Shown piece after piece: positions 63,757-64,000 of a DNA stretch of 64,000 nt (positions within the stretch are counted from its first letter, which is position 1; each line of letters begins with the position of its first letter). A model generated the notes under the pieces. That model ran no database searches, was not told the DNA's origin, and saw only the letters and a program-made list of their open reading frames with translations. The stretch is from Marixanthomonas sp963974425. Its GTDB lineage: Bacteria; Bacteroidota; Bacteroidia; Flavobacteriales; Flavobacteriaceae. Both the position numbers and the translations under genes were made by a program. Location: assembly GCF_963974425.1 (NCBI RefSeq), contig NZ_CAXBCK010000015.1, forward strand, positions 1-64,000, given 5' to 3'.

Positions 63757-63779
63757 TGTGGTTTAGTTTATAATCGGTC

Positions 63780-63910
63780 ATTTCGGTACAATTTCGTTGA
63801 AACTGGCGTTTCAACAAAACCACTCAATAACCTTTGTTTTTGCCCGATAATAGATGATTGAGTGATTTTAATGGTTTTGCATAGCAAAAGCATTAAAATT
63901 GTATCGAAAT
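63780..63910. repeat. branched nested palindromic element
   Basis: Outer arms 63780-63794 and 63896-63910 (ATTTCGGTACAATTT and its near complement, one mismatch). Inside are a hairpin GTTGAAAC TGGC GTTTCAAC, a pair CACTCAAT/ATTGAGTG and a hairpin TTTTAATGgTTTTGC/GCAAAAgCATTAAAA. It could fold as a multi-branched cruciform. It resembles a miniature repeat or palindromic intergenic element. Confidence 0.6.
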
Positions 63911-63936
63911 CCCGGTTTAAAATTTTAACTTAAAAA

Positions 63937-63971
63937 GAAAACCTTCCTCAAATAAATGAAGAAGGCTTTTC
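63937..63971. terminator. probable terminator near the window end
   Basis: Imperfect stem AAAACCTTCCTCA with TGAAGAAGGCTTTT (one bulge and one G-T-type mismatch), A- and T-rich flanks. The gene served lies outside the window or is the DUF6495-like region. Confidence 0.5.
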
Positions 63972-64000
63972 TATATTATTTCAGTATTCAGTATAAAAAT

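Overview
The window comes from an AT-rich Bacteroidota genome, most likely a marine member of the Flavobacteriaceae. Support for this: the Bacteroidota promoter form TTG-N19-TAnnTTTG is seen directly upstream of the HU gene; DUF4290, START-like and DUF6495-type families are present; TTG starts are frequent; and a Bacteroidota-type tyrosine recombinase is present. The genus cannot be read from the sequence.

Bases 1-7.4 kb are ordinary core chromosome: murA (5' part only), two conserved small proteins, a P-loop NTPase, recQ-fmt, an HU protein, a YqgE/AlgH protein, a class IV aminotransferase and a START-like protein. Bases 7.7-31.3 kb are chromosomal accessory metabolism and stress genes. They include an alpha/beta hydrolase, an NmrA-like reductase, a Kef-type antiporter, three AraC regulators, a five-gene oxidoreductase operon (14.2-19 kb), an outer-membrane phospholipase A, a complete RND efflux operon (adaptor-permease-TolC), and a redox operon (carboxymuconolactone decarboxylase, SDR, EthD, putative oxygenase, DsbA-like, HAD). 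A TetR repressor sits at the head of the redox operon, with matching 16-bp operators in front of both the repressor and the operon.

Bases 31.53-58.92 kb are a 27.35-kb genomic island inserted in a tRNA-Met(CAU) gene. Its limits are a 43-bp perfect direct repeat of the tRNA 3' half. The intact tRNA is at the right end, and the displaced 3' half, still carrying its terminator, is at the left. A tyrosine integrase lies just inside the left end. Apart from the integrase and a decayed group II intron-like remnant, almost every gene is a plausible anti-phage or DNA-conflict gene. The modules are: (1) a nine-gene, nearly gapless operon abiEi-abiEii-hsdM-hsdS-mcrB-mcrC-hsdR-M48 peptidase-membrane protein, in which McrBC is nested inside a type I restriction-modification operon; (2) a divergent XRE regulator and an internally duplicated HEPN/nucleotidyltransferase-like protein with a small partner; (3) a 1147-aa protein fusing a PD-(D/E)xK nuclease, a STAND-type NTPase and three helicase-associated (HA) DNA-binding repeats; (4) an AIPR nuclease, a two-TM GAF protein and a 64-aa protein in a tight operon. 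Modules 3 and 4, and the 777-aa membrane protein of module 1, are the best candidates for undescribed defence biology.

Bases 59-64 kb return to core chromosome: a conserved small protein, a beta-phosphoglucomutase-like HAD hydrolase, hisS, a MacB/FtsX-type ABC permease and a DUF6495-like protein, followed by a branched palindromic intergenic element.
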